Part shown: positions 34,559 through 36,086 of the stretch, in pieces
Numbering within the stretch: the stretch's first letter is position 1
Layout: each line of letters starts with the position of its first letter
Source: Rhizobacter sp.
GTDB lineage: Bacteria > Pseudomonadota > Gammaproteobacteria > Burkholderiales > Burkholderiaceae_C
Assembly (NCBI GenBank): GCA_021732645.1
Contig: JAKFUQ010000058.1
Span: 1-36,086 of the forward strand
Reading direction: 5' to 3'
DNA: 36,086 bases
Notes under the pieces: generated by a model
Told to the model about the DNA's origin: nothing
The model's input: the letters and a program-made list of their open reading frames with translations, nothing else
The model's database searches: none
Position numbers and translations under genes: made by a program

Positions 34559-35634
34559 GCGGTGCAGGGGGTGGTGTCGCGCGCCACGGTGTCGATCAGC
34601 GAGCGCCATGTGGCCAGTTCTGGCCGGCCCGGCTTGCGCTCGCCGAAGAACATGGCAATGGCCTCGCCCTGGGCATCGAACAGTTCCAGCGAGGTCACCA
34701 GCCCATCGCTGGTGGGCTTGCCGACGATCCACGCGCTGGCGACATGGTCGGCGCGCAGATGCAGGTTGAAGCCCTCATCGAGCACGTTGAGCCACGGGCC
34801 GATCACGCTGATTTTGCTCACCGGGCCGCTGTGGATCTGAATCATGCCCGGGTTGCCGACGAACACCATGATCGGTACGCCGTCTCGCGCCGCCGCGTTG
34901 AGCATCAGTTGCACCGCATCGGGCTCGACCCGCTGCGCGTATTGCGGATCGGCAAGGCGCAGCGCCTGCGTGCGCGCGACGCCGTGCTGTTTGAGCAAAC
35001 CGAAGAATTCATGGGTGTCGCGCAACGACGCCCAGGCACGGCGGAACGCGGGCACGTCGATGTCCGCATCGGGGCGGGGCGGCTCGGGTGCCTCGGCCGG
35101 CTTGACTGCCATGCCGGGCTGCTGATGGTCGGCGCTGTAGGTGGCGATCAGGGCGTCCCAGGCCGCGACGTTGCTGTCGGGGCGCAAGAAAACCTTGTGG
35201 ATGGCCATGCCCGCCGCATCGAAGAACTGCAGGCTGCGCTGAGGCCCCTTGTCGGTGTCTTCGTGGATGGCAAAACCGTAAGCCCAGCGCTGATAAAACA
35301 AGCGCAGATCGATCGCACCGCCCAGCACCAATCCCATGTGACCACTGTGGCTGCCCTTGGCATAGACGCCGGTTTTTTCATGCACACACGACTCGTTGCG
35401 AGTGAGCGCCATCAACTCGCCCACCGGCTCCAGCGCTTCAATGACCTGTGGCCACGCGGGGCGCAGGCGCTGCGCCCTCATCAGGCGCTGGGCAAGCTCG
35501 TTCGGTGGTGCGACATGCGCGGCCACGAGTTCGCCTTCCGAGATCCCGAGCTTCGATGCAATCTCGCGGTGGCGAAGCTTGGCATCGCGCCGTAGGGTGG
35601 TGAACGCTTCCTGAATGGCACGGTGCTGTGTCAT
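34555..35634 (-). CDS. hmuS: Cytoplasmic haemin-degrading/transport factor HmuS
   Basis: A 359-aa protein of the HemS/HmuS family, made of two similar halves. The first includes HEKTGVYAKG and GLVLGGAIDLRLFYQRW. The second includes VFVGNPGMIQIHSGPVSKI and GPWLNVLDEGFNLHLR. Relatives bind haem in the cytoplasm and either degrade it or pass it to an oxygenase. ATG at 35634 follows a GAGG site. An 80-aa frame upstream ends within this start (ATGA), and the hmuT start overlaps its stop. Confidence 0.92.
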   Translation of the reverse strand: MTQHRAIQEAFTTLRRDAKLRHREIASKLGISEGELVAAHVAPPNELAQRLMRAQRLRPAWPQVIEALEPVGELMALTRNESCVHEKTGVYAKGSHSGHMGLVLGGAIDLRLFYQRWAYGFAIHEDTDKGPQRSLQFFDAAGMAIHKVFLRPDSNVAAWDALIATYSADHQQPGMAVKPAEAPEPPRPDADIDVPAFRRAWASLRDTHEFFGLLKQHGVARTQALRLADPQYAQRVEPDAVQLMLNAAARDGVPIMVFVGNPGMIQIHSGPVSKISVIGPWLNVLDEGFNLHLRADHVASAWIVGKPTSDGLVTSLELFDAQGEAIAMFFGERKPGRPELATWRSLIDTVARDTTPCTA

Positions 35635-35873
35635 GGTGTTGCCTCGCTGGTGGGGACGGGGGAAAAATCAGAAGTCGCAGTGCGCAGAAATCTCTGCCAT
35701 GCGGTGCGGCCCGGCGTCGTCGCGACGCGGCCCGCTGTTGATCGACGGGGGGCGCCGATCGACAGGGCAATGACTGCTTCATGCAACACGAGAAGGTCCT
35801 TTTCAGGAGCACTTGCTGGCGTTTTGCTGGCTGGTGCGTGACAGGGGGGTGAGGGCGCCTGGTCGGCGCTCAC
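35631..35873 (-). CDS. Hypothetical 80-aa protein between hemP and hmuS
   Basis: GTG at 35873 lies 10 bases after the hemP stop, and the TGA overlaps the hmuS start as ATGA, the same coupling used at the next junctions of this operon. The product has a Pro/Ala-rich first third, then a more structured-looking part (KDLLVLHEAVIALSIG) and a basic region ending ATP. I do not recognise it. The absence of a clear ribosome site before GTG and competing frames on both strands leave doubt. If real, it belongs to haem uptake by position. Confidence 0.45.
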   Translation of the reverse strand: MSADQAPSPPCHAPASKTPASAPEKDLLVLHEAVIALSIGAPRRSTAGRVATTPGRTAWQRFLRTATSDFSPVPTSEATP

Positions 35874-35883
35874 CGGATGACGC

Positions 35884-36086
35884 TTACTTGGTGAGGATGA
35901 GCTTGCCGAGGGCTGTCAGGCGCAGTCGATAAACCGACTGGCCGTGCTCAATCTCGATGGCCTGGTCGTTGCCGAAAAGCTCCGCGCTGCGCCAGCGCCG
36001 CCCTTCGCTGGTGGCCATCGGTACGGACGCACGGAACCCAGTCGCACCGGGCGGTGCGGCGGGTGGGGTCGATGAGGGGTGGGGCT
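35884..36086 (-). CDS. hemP: Haemin uptake protein HemP (5' end probably outside window)
   Basis: The minus-strand frame ending TAA at 35884 encodes the family core IEIEHGQSVYRLRLTALGKL followed by ILTK at the C-terminus. HemP proteins are about 60-70 aa and lead haem-uptake operons; they are small cytoplasmic proteins that promote expression of the haem receptor. An internal ATG at 36018 would give 44 aa. The frame stays open with a Pro/Ala-rich stretch to the window edge, as is usual upstream of the core, so the true start may lie outside. Any Fur box should be just beyond 36086. Confidence 0.85.
   Translation of the reverse strand, partial: PHPSSTPPAAPPGATGFRASVPMATSEGRRWRSAELFGNDQAIEIEHGQSVYRLRLTALGKLILTK

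Overview
The window reads as a high-GC betaproteobacterial chromosome, most likely order Burkholderiales. The evidence is the gene order trpB-trpA-accD-folC-SPOR-cvpA-purF-metZ, strong third-position G/C bias, and family-level resemblance of the housekeeping proteins. A genus cannot be named from sequence alone. Nearly all of it is ordinary chromosomal coding DNA. The only decayed stretch is about 11.5-15.0 kb.

Layout. 1-8.2 kb (+): a compact biosynthetic run covering the end of tryptophan synthesis, acetyl-CoA carboxylase beta subunit, folylpolyglutamate synthase, a SPOR-domain membrane protein, CvpA, PurF and O-succinylhomoserine sulfhydrylase. 8.2-10.15 kb (+): gltX, then tRNA-Ala(GGC), tRNA-Glu(TTC) and tRNA-Asp(GTC), ended by a very strong hairpin terminator. 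10.3-11.5 kb (+): an AI-2E/PerM family membrane protein. 11.5-15.0 kb: a low-density patch with a small minus-strand ORF carrying a strong Shine-Dalgarno, an unusual lactate/malate dehydrogenase-like gene, a scrap of IS3-type transposase and a wrecked PAS hybrid histidine kinase.

15.0-18.6 kb (-): a zinc-uptake operon in the order zur, His-rich membrane protein, ATPase, permease, binding protein. Every junction is an ATGA overlap, and a palindrome suggestive of a Zur operator sits just ahead of zur. 18.6-21.2 kb (-): a KefF-like quinone reductase and a KefB/KefC-like antiporter. 21.3-24.5 kb (+): an orphan ParA-like ATPase, a LuxR-type response regulator and a membrane hybrid histidine kinase. 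24.6-26.7 kb (-): an OmpR/EnvZ-type pair. 26.85-31.5 kb (+): a SIMPL-domain exported protein, an alpha/beta hydrolase translationally coupled to relA, and a small SPOR-like exported protein. 31.6 kb (+): tRNA-Val(GAC) with its own terminator. 31.8-36.1 kb (-): a haem-uptake operon in the order hemP, an unknown 80-aa ORF, hmuS, hmuT, hmuU, hmuV, with overlapping junctions from the 80-aa ORF onward.

The points most worth following are the separate His-rich, membrane-anchored protein in the zinc operon together with a His-rich insertion in its Zur; the unknown coupled ORF between hemP and hmuS; the lactate dehydrogenase homologue with Ser at the substrate-specificity position; and the kinase pseudogene whose first lesion removes the phospho-accepting His codon. 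I saw no clear evidence of a wholly new defence or mobile system.
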